Assembly (NCBI GenBank): GCA_964531025.1
Contig: CAZHDY010000003.1
Location: 186,001 to 250,000, forward strand
Direction: 5' to 3'
DNA: 64,000 nucleotides
DNA from: CALMEC01 sp964531025
Lineage (GTDB): Bacteria > Actinomycetota > Thermoleophilia > Miltoncostaeales > Miltoncostaeaceae
Program-made: the position numbers and the translations under genes
Part shown: positions 1 to 8,282 of the stretch, piece by piece
Position numbering within the stretch: position 1 is the stretch's first letter
Layout of the letters: each line of letters begins with the position of its first letter
The notes under the pieces: generated by a model
What the model was told of the DNA's origin: nothing
The model's input: the letters and a program-made list of their open reading frames with translations, nothing else
The model's database searches: none

Positions 1-1723
1 GAACCGTCGCTCCGTTCTGCGTGCCGTTGGAGGATGCGCCCGGGACTCCGTTGGACGAGCCCCCGAAGGGCGACATGCCGTTGCTCTGATTGCCCTGTGT
101 ACCGGTGGAGTTGCCGAAGCCCGTCGGGGGACCGCCCTGCCCCGTGCGCGGACCGCCGCGGCCGCCCATGCCGCCGAACCCGCGGTCGACCTGGGGTCCC
201 GCCGTGGGGATGGCGCCGGAGTGGGCCGTGGACGCCGTCTGCAGCGCGTAGGCCGACGGCGCCAGGAGAAGGGCGACGACGGCGGTTCCGACGGCCGCCA
301 GGCGGGCCCGGGCATGCCACCGGTCACCGGCGACGAGGAGAACCGCCGCACCGATACCGACGGCGACGACCAGCGACGACAGCCACGGCTTCCAGTCGGA
401 GGCATTGCCGAGGATCGAGCGGGCCATGAACGCGGTGACGAGGACTCCGCCGGCCAGCGTGACACGCGCGATGATGTCATCACGACGATTCCAGAGCTCG
501 CGACCGACGATCCCCACGAGCGCGCCGATGGCCGGGGCCAGCGCCACCGAGTAGTACTCGTGGATGATGCCCTGACCGAAGCTGAAGGTGAGCATGGTGA
601 CGACGAACCAGCCGCCCCAGAGGATCGTGGCCGCACGCAGCCGGTCGGTGCGGCCCACGCGACGGGTGAGGACGAACGCCGCCACGATCGCGAGGAGCGC
701 CGCCGGGATGAGCCACGCGATCTGCCCCGACCACGAGGCCTGGAACATGCGGTCCCAGCCGGTCTCCCCCCATCGGCCGCCGCCACCCCCGCCGCCGCCA
801 CCGACGCTTCCCACCTGGTTGCCGGTCAGGCGGCCGAAGCCGTTGTACCCGAAGATGAGCTCCAGGACGCTGTTGTTCTGCGACCCGCCGATGTAGGGAC
901 GTGACGAGGCGGGCCACAGCTCGACGATCGCGACCCACCATCCGGCGCTCACCACCATGGCGGCACCGCCGGCCAGCACGTGGCCGATGCGACGGCGCAG
1001 GGTCGTCGGCGCGGCGATCAGGTACACGAGCGCGAACGCCGGAAGCACCAGGAGCGCCTGGAGCATCTTCGTGAGGAACGCGAAGCCGACCGCCGACCCC
1101 GCCGCCACGACCCACCACATGCTCGCCCGCTCGACCGCACGCGTCATGGCGTACGCACCGACCACCAGCAGGAAGACGAGGAGCGCATCCGGGTTGTTGA
1201 AGCGGAACATGAGGACCGCCACCGGGGTGAGGGCGAGGACGGCGCCCGACAGGAGAGCGGCCCCCGATCCGAACCAGCGGCGCACCGTGAGCGCGAGCAT
1301 GGCGACGGATCCCACGCCGAGGAGCGCCTGTGGGATGAGGATGCTCCATGAGCTCAGCCCGAACACGCGGACCGAGAGCCCCATCAGCCAGAGCGAGGCC
1401 GGGGGCTTGTCGACGGTGATGGCGTTGGCCGCATCGGACGACCCGAAGAAGAAGGCCTTCCAGCTCTGCGAGCCCGCCTGCGCCGCGGCCGAGTAGAAGT
1501 CGTTGGCCCATCCGGAAGCACCGAGTCCCCACAGGTAGAGGAGTGCGGTCGTACCGAGAAGCGTCGCGAAGCCGATCCACCACCAGGGTGCGTCACGCAC
1601 CACCTCCACGGCGCGAGCGGCCGGTGCGTCGGCGACGGGCGCTGCAAGAGAAGGAGCCGGGCCGCGGGTGGACGGCCGTCCGGCGAGAGGCGGCAGCGAG
1701 GAACCATGATCGTTTGTCGTCAC
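1..1723 (-). CDS. GT39-type membrane glycosyltransferase, 3' part
   Basis: This is a polytopic membrane protein of the ArnT/PMT-like glycosyltransferase family, which moves sugars from polyprenyl-phosphate donors to acceptors outside the membrane. The N-terminal part reads ANDFYSAAAQAGSQSWKAFF and then ITVDKPPASLWLMGLS, where the DKPP motif is typical of the family; many hydrophobic segments follow. The C-terminal part visible here is a Gly/Asn/Ser/Gln-rich low-complexity tail that runs off the window edge. The GTG start overlaps the TGA of the upstream GT2/GtrA gene (GTGA), so the two are translationally coupled. The acceptor is unknown. Confidence 0.8.
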   Translation of the reverse strand, partial: MTTNDHGSSLPPLAGRPSTRGPAPSLAAPVADAPAARAVEVVRDAPWWWIGFATLLGTTALLYLWGLGASGWANDFYSAAAQAGSQSWKAFFFGSSDAANAITVDKPPASLWLMGLSVRVFGLSSWSILIPQALLGVGSVAMLALTVRRWFGSGAALLSGAVLALTPVAVLMFRFNNPDALLVFLLVVGAYAMTRAVERASMWWVVAAGSAVGFAFLTKMLQALLVLPAFALVYLIAAPTTLRRRIGHVLAGGAAMVVSAGWWVAIVELWPASSRPYIGGSQNNSVLELIFGYNGFGRLTGNQVGSVGGGGGGGGGRWGETGWDRMFQASWSGQIAWLIPAALLAIVAAFVLTRRVGRTDRLRAATILWGGWFVVTMLTFSFGQGIIHEYYSVALAPAIGALVGIVGRELWNRRDDIIARVTLAGGVLVTAFMARSILGNASDWKPWLSSLVVAVGIGAAVLLVAGDRWHARARLAAVGTAVVALLLAPSAYALQTASTAHSGAIPTAGPQVDRGFGGMGGRGGPRTGQGGPPTGFGNSTGTQGNQSNGMSPFGGSSNGVPGASSNGTQNGATV

Positions 1724-2967
1724 GATGACATCTCCGTGGTTTCGGTGGACGTGCGCGAGCCACGGAACACCCATCCGCGGAAGAGCAGGAACTTGACGAG
1801 GGTCGCCATCACGTTGGCGACGGTGAGGGTGAGGATCTCGGCGGTATGCGACGGATCGGGCACCCAGTGGTGGAGCGCCGCAAGCCCTCCGGCCGTGAGG
1901 GCGAGGGCCAGACCGAGGATCACGAATCCCTGCGCCTGGTGCTGAACCGCACGACGCCGACCGCTCACACCGAACGTGAGCCGGCGATTCGCCTGTGTGT
2001 TGACGATCGTCGAGAGGACGAGGGCGCTCGCGTTCGCCGTCTGGGGTCCCAGCCCCGCCATGCGGAGAGCCAGGAAGAGCGCGGCGAACAGCACCGTGCT
2101 CAGAACCCCGATGAAGCCGAAGCGAAGAAGCTGCCGGGCAAGCCCGACCTGTGGGGTCGGTACCTCCGGCATGGTCCGTGGCCGTGTGGCCGACAGGGGG
2201 ACCTTCCGACGGGCCAGCGCCCCCGCCAGTCGGGCGATGCCGCGCAGATCTGCGAGCGCTGTGCTCGTGATGTCGACCCGTGAGTCCAGATCGTCGACCC
2301 AGTCGACCGCGACCTCGTGGATACGAAGGTCGGCGCGCTCGGCGAGGATCAAAAGCTCGGTGTCGAAGAACCATTCCTCGTCGCGCACCAGGGGGATGAT
2401 CTCCAGCGCACGGTCGCGCCGGATGGCCTTGAACCCACATTGCGCGTCCGAGAACCGGGACCGCATCACGGTCCGCAGGATCAGGTTGTAGCCCCGCGAG
2501 ATCACCTCGCGCTTGGTCCCGCGCACGACACGGCTGCCACGGGTGAGGCGCGATCCGATCGACACGTCGCTGTGGTCGGACAACAGTGGCGCCACCAGTG
2601 GCAGGAGCGCGCGCAGGTCCGTGGAGAGATCGACGTCCATATAGGCGACGACCGTCGCGTCGCTCTCGAGCCAGGCACGCCGCAACGCACGACCGCGTCC
2701 CTTCTCGGTCAGGCAGATGGCCCGCACGCCGGGCAGCGCGTCGGCCAGGGACCGCGCGAGGTCAGCGGTGCCGTCCGTGCTCCCGTTGTCGACGATCGTG
2801 ACGACCGAGCCGAACACGAACTCGGTGTCCAGGAACGTCCGCAGACGACGTACGCTCGTCTCGAGGACGTGGGCCTCGTTGTGGACGGGTACGACGACGT
2901 CGACGGCGTATCGGTCGGTGGGCTGCGCGATCCGATCGGTGGGCGAAAGCGGAGTGAGAGTGGCCAT
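1720..2967 (-). CDS. GT2 glycosyltransferase fused to GtrA-like domain
   Basis: A protein of 415 residues with two modules. The N-terminal half is a family 2 glycosyltransferase of the dolichyl-phosphate glucose synthase type (DVVVPVHNEA, VDNGSTDGT, MDVDLSTD, then QCGFKA and EEWFFDTELL). The C-terminal 130 residues form a four-helix GtrA-like membrane domain (LLRFGFIGVLSTVLF onward, ending FLLFRGWVF). Such fusions are thought to make and flip polyprenyl-phosphate sugars, which the coupled GT39-type enzyme could then use. The ATG at 2967 fits the family N-terminus; longer frames to 3150 are out of character with it. No clear ribosome binding site is visible. Confidence 0.85.
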   Translation of the reverse strand: MATLTPLSPTDRIAQPTDRYAVDVVVPVHNEAHVLETSVRRLRTFLDTEFVFGSVVTIVDNGSTDGTADLARSLADALPGVRAICLTEKGRGRALRRAWLESDATVVAYMDVDLSTDLRALLPLVAPLLSDHSDVSIGSRLTRGSRVVRGTKREVISRGYNLILRTVMRSRFSDAQCGFKAIRRDRALEIIPLVRDEEWFFDTELLILAERADLRIHEVAVDWVDDLDSRVDITSTALADLRGIARLAGALARRKVPLSATRPRTMPEVPTPQVGLARQLLRFGFIGVLSTVLFAALFLALRMAGLGPQTANASALVLSTIVNTQANRRLTFGVSGRRRAVQHQAQGFVILGLALALTAGGLAALHHWVPDPSHTAEILTLTVANVMATLVKFLLFRGWVFRGSRTSTETTEMSS

Positions 2968-3188
2968 GGGACGAGAATCGTCTGCACACCTGTGACGTCC
3001 CTGTGACCGGCATCCGAAGCCACTGAGTCCCGTTTCGGCCACCGAAGTGAAGGGGGGCATGAACACACCCACGGTGCAGGGGGCCCGGCCCGCGCGGCAA
3101 TGCGTCTGCAGGGTGCGTCCCCGGTCACAGAACACGCACCAGCGTCGCATTCCACGTGCGTTCCGCGCATGTCACGCCGACATTTCAT

Positions 3189-3202
3189 TCGTTAGTTAAC
3201 GA
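3189..3202. promoter_or_regulatory. Palindrome upstream of the -35 box
   Basis: TCGTTA-GT-TAACGA is a 14-bp near-perfect palindrome ending four bases before the predicted -35 box of the secreted-protein gene. Its position suits an activator or repressor site. No regulator is identified. Confidence 0.35.
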
Positions 3203-3205
3203 TCG

Positions 3206-3234
3206 TTGGATTCCCGAAATGCCCGACCTATACT
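3206..3234 (+). promoter_or_regulatory. Sigma-70 type promoter of secreted protein gene
   Basis: TTGGAT at 3206-3211 and TATACT at 3229-3234 are separated by 17 bp, a near-consensus housekeeping promoter and one of the clearest in the window. Transcription would start near 3241, giving a leader of about 48 bases before the TTG start codon. Confidence 0.6.
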
Positions 3235-3242
3235 CCGGCGAA

Positions 3243-3261
3243 CTGGAGATGGAAACTCCAG
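3243..3261 (+). promoter_or_regulatory. 5' UTR hairpin
   Basis: CTGGAG and CTCCAG face each other across ATGGAAA in the presumed leader of the secreted-protein mRNA. The hairpin ends about 16 bases before the ribosome binding site AGGGAGG. It may stabilise the mRNA or modulate translation; it matches no riboswitch I know. Confidence 0.3.
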
Positions 3262-3288
3262 AAAATACCAAGACGCAGGGAGGGCGCT

Positions 3289-4632
3289 TTGGGAGCCTCA
3301 GAATCACCAGGACGACGCATACGCCGGTGTGTTGCCGCGACAGTCGGAGTCGCCGCGGCCTGCGCGGTGGTGCCGGCCACCGTCAGTGCATCGACGATCG
3401 TCTACAACTGCGGTACCTCGGTCTGCATGATCGACCCGGACGTCATCGGAGCGAAGCCGACGACGCTCGGCGCCGGGCGATCCGCCGGAATCACACCTGA
3501 GGGTGAGAGGATGGCCTGGATCACCCCGACCGGAGCGGTCGTGACCGCCGGAGACGACGGGAAATGGAAGCGCGGCTCCATCACCCCGGCCCAGCCCATC
3601 GGCGATCGCCCGCTCATGCGCAACGCCTGGGGTTACAAGATCGTCTACAGCGATCCCGTCACCGACGCCGCGGGAAACGTCACCGGCCGGGCGATGAAGG
3701 CCTTCACCTACGACGACCGCAACGCGATCGGCAACAAGGTCGGCGACTACGTGAACGGTGGGACGGCACCCATCATCACGCTCGGGGCGACCTCAACCCA
3801 TGGGGCCGGTAACTGGGCGCCCATGGCCACCCTGCCCTTCCAGGGGAAGCAGTCCCTCTGCAACGTCAGCTTCACGTCGACCTACATCTGTGGCGACCTG
3901 CTGTACCAGGACGACGCCGAGATGGCGTACCCGGCCATCACGCGCGACGGACTCCGGATCGCATTCATCCGGGTGACGCCGGGTTCGGCGCCCGGCAACC
4001 CCACGGGCCAACTGATGGTCGCCGCGGTGGGGAAGAACGGTTCGGCAGAGGTCGTCTCCGCGAATCCCAGCAACGGGATGATGTCGTTCTCCATGGACGG
4101 GAAGGCACTTGCCGTCGAGCGTCAGGGCAAGATCTACGTGATCGACATCGCGACGAAGAAGGAGCGCCTCGTCGCCACCGGCACCTACCCGCAATGGGGC
4201 GGGAAGCGTACCGCCGGCACGACCGCTGCCCCGGCGAAGAAGGCGAAGAAGCCCAAGCCGTCGCCGCGGGCAATCGTCGTCGGCTCACGACTTCCGTACG
4301 CGGGCGGCAAGATCACGATCTCTCTCCGCTGTCCTGCGACCACCGCCTGTCGCGGAACGCTGCAGATCAAGTCGGGGAAGACGGTCCTCGCCTCACGCGT
4401 CTACGTCGTCGGAGCACGCAAGACGACGCAGTTCCGTCTCACCCCGACCAAGGCCGGTCGTGACCGTCTGGCCACGGTACGGACGACGTTGTCGGCCGCC
4501 GCGCGAATCACTCCCAAGAACGGGAGGGCCGCCGCCAAGTCGGTAACCATCGCCAAGGGCCGGGCGGCGCGTGCCGGCCGAGCCGGCAAAGTGGATCGCC
4601 GCGCGGGGAAGATCGACCGCCGAGGGCGCTGA
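3289..4632 (+). CDS. Secreted beta-propeller-like protein with C-terminal Ig-like domain
   Basis: An exported protein of 447 residues. The N-terminus is a signal peptide (basic RRIRR, then a hydrophobic stretch ending near PATVSAS, about residue 35). The middle resembles TolB/PD40 propeller blades: YPAITRDGLRIAFIRV and a later blade with MMSFSMDGKALAVERQGKIY. A Lys/Pro-rich linker (KKAKKPKPSP) leads to an Ig-like module with a probable disulfide (LRCPATTACRGTLQI), and the tail is very basic. The TTG start is set by AGGGAGG six bases upstream. This C-terminal module recurs in secreted Thermoleophilia proteins as far as I recall. No catalytic residues are recognisable, so function is unknown; a cell-surface or envelope-binding role is possible. 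Confidence 0.75.
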   Translation: MGASESPGRRIRRCVAATVGVAAACAVVPATVSASTIVYNCGTSVCMIDPDVIGAKPTTLGAGRSAGITPEGERMAWITPTGAVVTAGDDGKWKRGSITPAQPIGDRPLMRNAWGYKIVYSDPVTDAAGNVTGRAMKAFTYDDRNAIGNKVGDYVNGGTAPIITLGATSTHGAGNWAPMATLPFQGKQSLCNVSFTSTYICGDLLYQDDAEMAYPAITRDGLRIAFIRVTPGSAPGNPTGQLMVAAVGKNGSAEVVSANPSNGMMSFSMDGKALAVERQGKIYVIDIATKKERLVATGTYPQWGGKRTAGTTAAPAKKAKKPKPSPRAIVVGSRLPYAGGKITISLRCPATTACRGTLQIKSGKTVLASRVYVVGARKTTQFRLTPTKAGRDRLATVRTTLSAAARITPKNGRAAAKSVTIAKGRAARAGRAGKVDRRAGKIDRRGR

Positions 4633-4650
4633 TCGCATCGCGACGTGAAT

Positions 4651-4682
4651 CCTGTGGTGAACGGCGAGCCGCTCACCACAGG
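4651..4682. terminator. Bidirectional hairpin terminator
   Basis: CCTGTGGTGA at 4651-4660 pairs with TCACCACAGG at 4673-4682, and the loop contains a further CGG/CCG pairing. It lies between two convergent genes. There is no T-run, as for most hairpins in this window. Confidence 0.6.
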
Positions 4683-4711
4683 ACGCTCGGCACAAGCTCC
4701 CTCCGACGCCG

Positions 4712-5185
4712 TCAGGCCTCGTCGAACGGCAGGCCGCGTTCGAACACGATGCGGGCCTGCCCCGGCCCCAGGTAGTCCGGGACGACTGGTCCGTCGAACC
4801 CGAGTGAGCGGTGGAACGCGACCGAGCCCGTCCGCTGCGGCGCGGCGAGCGCGCGGATCCGTGTGCAGCCTGCGACGGCCATCCGTTGCCCGAATGCACG
4901 GTAGAGGGCGCCACCGATCCCCCGGCCGCGGCGGTCTGGATCGACCATGTGGAAGTGCACATAGGCGAGGTCCGGTTCCGCCAGGCTTCGCAGGCCGAGG
5001 AGCACGCCGACCATCCGCTCCGGATCCTCGGGCACGGCGGCGAACACGCCTCCGGGACCGAGCTGATCGAAGAACAGGCGGTGCATCGTCAGACCCACGG
5101 GATGGCCGAACCAGTCGTCGGCGACGGCGCGCGCGCGATCGAAGTCCTGACCGACGAGGGACCGGATGACGAGATCCTGGGACAT
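4712..5185 (-). CDS. GNAT family N-acetyltransferase
   Basis: 157 residues with the GNAT fold throughout. The acetyl-CoA binding motif A is VDPDRRGRGIGGALYRAF near residues 82-99, and motif B includes RTGSVAFHRSLGFDGP. The substrate cannot be told from sequence. It is a single-gene unit convergent with the secreted-protein gene, and the hairpin at 4651 probably ends both transcripts. Confidence 0.8.
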   Translation of the reverse strand: MSQDLVIRSLVGQDFDRARAVADDWFGHPVGLTMHRLFFDQLGPGGVFAAVPEDPERMVGVLLGLRSLAEPDLAYVHFHMVDPDRRGRGIGGALYRAFGQRMAVAGCTRIRALAAPQRTGSVAFHRSLGFDGPVVPDYLGPGQARIVFERGLPFDEA

Positions 5186-5341
5186 GGGTCCAGTCTGCCA
5201 GGGACGAGCGCCATTCCCGTCGCCTCTCAGGGAACCCGAGGCCCGGCGACGGCTTCACAGATCCATCCGTACGATCGACCGCCGGCTGAGGCGATCATCA
5301 GGATCGTCCGATCTCGTACCCGCCGGACGGATCGGTGTCGC

Positions 5342-6139
5342 TCAGTGGCAGTCCCAGGTGTAGGCAACCCGACTGAAGTTCCATTCGACGAGGTCGTCCG
5401 GCGTGATGAAGAAGCCGGCGACACCGCCGTCGCCCCACGTGATCCCCTCGTCCGAATCGAGCTGAAGGAGGAGCCGATGGGGGTCCGACGACCGGCGGGG
5501 GTCGTCCTGGGTGAACCACGGATATCCACCCAACTTGTGTCCGCCGGCACCCACGACCTCCCGCAGGAAGTCGCCATCGAGCTCGTCGAGCACCTCGAAC
5601 ACGCCGGCACGGGTCACGTCACCGACGACCTCCGCGAACCCGACGTCCACGATGCTGATCGTCTCGGTGTCCGCCGCGAACACCATGCGACGTGGGCGCC
5701 TCGGGTGGAATGGCAGATCACCCGAAGCCGGGCGGTCCAGCATGACCGGACCGCCGGGCGGTAGCGGTGCCGGCCAGTGGACCACGCGGAAGCCGAGTTG
5801 CGTGGAGAGCCCCGCTATGCCACGCCCGTCGAAGTTGGCACCGTGGACGTCGTCGGCGTGGACGAAGAACTGCAGGAGGCCTGCCGGGGGGAGATCCGGA
5901 TGAGCGGCCTCTTCAAGGGCGACCTGCGCAAGCAGGTGGAGCGGGTGCTCGTCGTCGCCCGACGGGTACTGGACGCCTTCGGGCCAGTACGCCGAGCCGC
6001 CCACCTTGCTGGCGAGCGGTTCGTCATCGGTCATGGGCTCGAGACCGATGCGGACAACCGGACGACGCGTCGCCTCCAGGGCGTCGTGGTGCGGCGCCAG
6101 AAGCTCGGCGATCGCCTCTTTCGCGGAGTGCTCTCTCAC
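5342..6139 (-). CDS. YwqG-family (DUF1963) protein
   Basis: 265 residues matching the YwqG/DUF1963 family along its length: KVGGSAYWP near residue 45, LLAQVAL, GLLQFFV, then KLGGYPWFTQDD, LLLQLDSDEGITWGDGGVAGFFI and a terminal YTWDC. The family is widespread but lacks an established biochemical role. It is transcribed alone, divergent from carD. Confidence 0.8.
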   Translation of the reverse strand: MREHSAKEAIAELLAPHHDALEATRRPVVRIGLEPMTDDEPLASKVGGSAYWPEGVQYPSGDDEHPLHLLAQVALEEAAHPDLPPAGLLQFFVHADDVHGANFDGRGIAGLSTQLGFRVVHWPAPLPPGGPVMLDRPASGDLPFHPRRPRRMVFAADTETISIVDVGFAEVVGDVTRAGVFEVLDELDGDFLREVVGAGGHKLGGYPWFTQDDPRRSSDPHRLLLQLDSDEGITWGDGGVAGFFITPDDLVEWNFSRVAYTWDCH

Positions 6140-6472
6140 GTCTTGACCTTGCGTTCAGGGGATCGGTGTGACGGCATGGCGAAGCGCCGCGTCCCACCGG
6201 TGACGGGCGTCATCCGTGACCACCGCCGACCAATTCATCGGCCTCCCGGCCCGCTCTCTTGACCGCACCCTTCGCGAGCCCACGCTCACCGTCTCCAGTC
6301 CGTCCACACGACCGGCATACATGAGAGATTCGGAATTCGGCCCGAAATGTGCGATAATCCCTTTAGATGAGCGCGTGTATGCGGCCTTTTTCACCGGCTG
6401 CGTCAGCGCGGACCGAGGTGGCATCGACGTCGCCTCAGCCGAACCCACTACACACCTCCAGGGGGGTGCGAT
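6140..6472. other. carD upstream region
   Basis: 333 bases between the divergent YwqG gene and carD, with no convincing gene. A TATAAT-like GATAAT lies at 6353-6358 on the plus strand with no good -35 box, so if it is the carD promoter it would depend on other contacts. The carD leader would then be about 110 bases. A GGGGGG tract at 6461-6466 acts as the ribosome binding site. Confidence 0.4.
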
Positions 6473-7009
6473 TTGGCCGCGTACAAGGTCGGAGACAAGG
6501 TCGTCTATCCGCATCACGGGGCTGGGAAAATCGTACGTAAGGAGAAGAAGGAGGTTCTCGGGCAGCTGCGCGAGTACCTCACCATTCAGATCCTCTACAA
6601 CGAGATGACCGTCGAGGTTCCGACCGAGAGCGCCGACCGCGCAGGACTCCGTCGGGTGATCGAGGAGGAGACGGTGGTCGAGGTCATCGCCGTCCTCCAT
6701 GACGACGGTTCCCAGATGCCCAAGAACTGGAACCGACGCTTCAAGCACAACCGCGACAAGATCAAGACGGGCGACGTCTTCGAGCTTGCCGAGGTGGTGC
6801 GCAACCTGTCGATCCGCGAGCTCGACAAGGGCCTCTCGACCGGTGAGAAGCAGATGTTCGGCCGCGCGAAGAAGATCCTCGCCAGCGAGCTGATGTACGC
6901 CCGCGACATGGGCGAGGAGGAGGCCACCGAGTTCCTCGACAACCTCCTCGACGACATCGCCAAGGCGCGCCTCGAGAAGGGCGATCGGGATCCGGCGCTC
7001 GTCGATTGA
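6473..7009 (+). CDS. carD: CarD-like RNA polymerase-binding regulator
   Basis: 178 residues. The N-terminal RNA polymerase interaction (Tudor-like) domain spans about residues 1-60 (YKVGDKVVYPHHGAGKIV), and a helical DNA-binding domain follows (FGRAKKILASELMYARDMG). CarD/CdnL proteins bind the polymerase beta subunit and stabilise open complexes at rRNA and housekeeping promoters. The start is TTG, placed by the G-rich tract just upstream; ATG alternatives would cut into the domain. Two strong hairpins follow the gene. Confidence 0.93.
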   Translation: MAAYKVGDKVVYPHHGAGKIVRKEKKEVLGQLREYLTIQILYNEMTVEVPTESADRAGLRRVIEEETVVEVIAVLHDDGSQMPKNWNRRFKHNRDKIKTGDVFELAEVVRNLSIRELDKGLSTGEKQMFGRAKKILASELMYARDMGEEEATEFLDNLLDDIAKARLEKGDRDPALVD

Positions 7010-7020
7010 TCACGAGGTAA

Positions 7021-7050
7021 ACGTGAATCGGGGTCGTCCGATTCACACGT
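7021..7050 (+). terminator. Hairpin after carD
   Basis: TGAATCGG at 7024-7031 pairs with CCGATTCA at 7038-7045 across a six-base loop, flanked by ACG/ACGT on each side. It starts 12 bases after the carD stop and is the first of two hairpins here. Confidence 0.5.
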
Positions 7051-7108
7051 ACTTCACCGGGGCCACGGAGGAATCCGGGCCGACCGGAGTAACCTGTTGT
7101 GAATGAAT

Positions 7109-7131
7109 GTGAGCGCCATCGTGGCGCTCAC
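7109..7131 (+). terminator. Second hairpin between carD and PIN-TRAM gene
   Basis: GTGAGCGCCA at 7109-7118 pairs perfectly with TGGCGCTCAC at 7122-7131 across a three-base loop. This is a very stable stem of ten pairs, 45 bases before the next start. It could terminate carD or act as a leader structure of the next gene. Confidence 0.5.
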
Positions 7132-7175
7132 GTCAATTGTGTCTCGATGACCGACTCACACCCCCAGGACAACCG

Positions 7176-8243
7176 ATGGTGATCGTCTCCCGCATCGTGC
7201 TCGCCGCCCTGCTCGGGCTCGCGGCATGGCAGGGTGGCGCCAGCTTCTTGCCGGACAGCTGGAGCGGTGTCCCGCGCTGGAGCGCCTGGGTGGGCGTCGT
7301 CGTCATCGGCATCGGGATCGGCTACCTCGTCGGCGGGATCGCCGGCAAGTGGCTCGGTAACCGTCTGAAGGCACTCGATCGCGCTGCCGACCGCCGGCCG
7401 GCAGCCGAGCTCATCGTCGGATCGCTCAGCCTCGTGGTCGGTTTGGTCGTGGCTGCGCTGGCCGGACTTCTGGTGTCACAGCTGCCGAAGGTCGGCGTCT
7501 ACCTCGCGGTGGTCGTCGCCCTGGTCGTCGCGTACGTGTTCAGCCGGATCGGCGCCCGGAAGCACGTCGACATCCTGCGGGTGATGGGCATCCGCCCACG
7601 TCAGCAACTCCCTCCGGTCCCACCGCGCGTGGTCGACACCAGCGCGATCATCGACGGACGCCTCGTGGACGTCCTCAGGACCGGATTTCTCTCCGGCCAG
7701 ATCGTCGTGCCGACCTTCGTGCTGGAGGAACTGCAGCGTGTCGCCGACTCCAACGACCACCTCAAGCGGGCCCGGGGCCGACGCGGCCTCGAGCTCGTCG
7801 AGGAGATGAAGGACGGGTCCATCAGCGGTTTCGTCGTCCACGACGGCGACTACCCGGACCTCGACGGTGTCGACTCCAAGCTGGTACGCCTGGCCAACGA
7901 GCTCGGCGCCGCGATCGTCACCACGGACTTCAACCTGAACAAGGTCGCCCAGATCCAGGGCGTGACGGTCCTCAACCTGAACGACCTCGCCAACGCGCTG
8001 AAGCCCGCCGTCCTCCCCGGTGAGCCCCTGTCGGTCAAGATCATCCGCGAGGGCCGGGAGTACGACCAGGGCGTCGCCTACCTGGCCGACGGGACCATGG
8101 TCGTCGTGGAGGGTGGGAAGGGTCTCGTCGGCCGTCAGGTCACCGTCGAGGTGACGAGCGTCCTGCAGTCGTCCTCCGGGAAGATGATCTTCACGAAGGC
8201 GGCGACCACCGGGCCGAAGGCCGTGGAGGAACGCGCGTCCTAG
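7176..8243 (+). CDS. Membrane-anchored PIN-TRAM domain protein
   Basis: 355 residues of the conserved PIN/TRAM membrane protein family (YacL-like). Four membrane helices occupy roughly residues 1-122. A PIN nuclease-like domain starts at VVDTSAIIDGR near residue 150, with later acidic residues in KLVRLANELGAAIVTTDFNLNK, and a C-terminal TRAM RNA-binding domain covers the last 70 residues. It is usually found beside carD, as here, and may cleave or bind RNA at the membrane. The ATG at 7176 has AGGA upstream; a TTG at 7137 would fall close to the hairpin and adds unrelated residues. Confidence 0.85.
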   Translation: MVIVSRIVLAALLGLAAWQGGASFLPDSWSGVPRWSAWVGVVVIGIGIGYLVGGIAGKWLGNRLKALDRAADRRPAAELIVGSLSLVVGLVVAALAGLLVSQLPKVGVYLAVVVALVVAYVFSRIGARKHVDILRVMGIRPRQQLPPVPPRVVDTSAIIDGRLVDVLRTGFLSGQIVVPTFVLEELQRVADSNDHLKRARGRRGLELVEEMKDGSISGFVVHDGDYPDLDGVDSKLVRLANELGAAIVTTDFNLNKVAQIQGVTVLNLNDLANALKPAVLPGEPLSVKIIREGREYDQGVAYLADGTMVVVEGGKGLVGRQVTVEVTSVLQSSSGKMIFTKAATTGPKAVEERAS

Positions 8244-8282
8244 CGCGGCTGGGCCCGGGTCCGTGACCGCGGCCCCATGACG

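Larger units (their letters stand above)
2968..3288. other. Divergent intergenic region, GT2 / secreted protein
   Basis: This stretch of 321 bases holds no convincing gene. It carries the 5' end of the minus-strand glycosyltransferase operon and, on the plus strand, a good promoter, an upstream palindrome and a leader hairpin for the secreted protein. It is visibly richer in A and T than its surroundings between about 3180 and 3290. Confidence 0.6.

Noticed and set aside
480..1583. Long minus-strand frame of 367 codons at the window start
   Set aside because: It overlaps the GT39-type gene in another frame, is Arg/Gly/Pro-rich with no hydrophobic pattern, and is a GC-driven shadow.
6155..6238. 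27-codon minus-strand frame upstream of the YwqG gene
   Set aside because: Too short, no ribosome binding site and no conserved feature.
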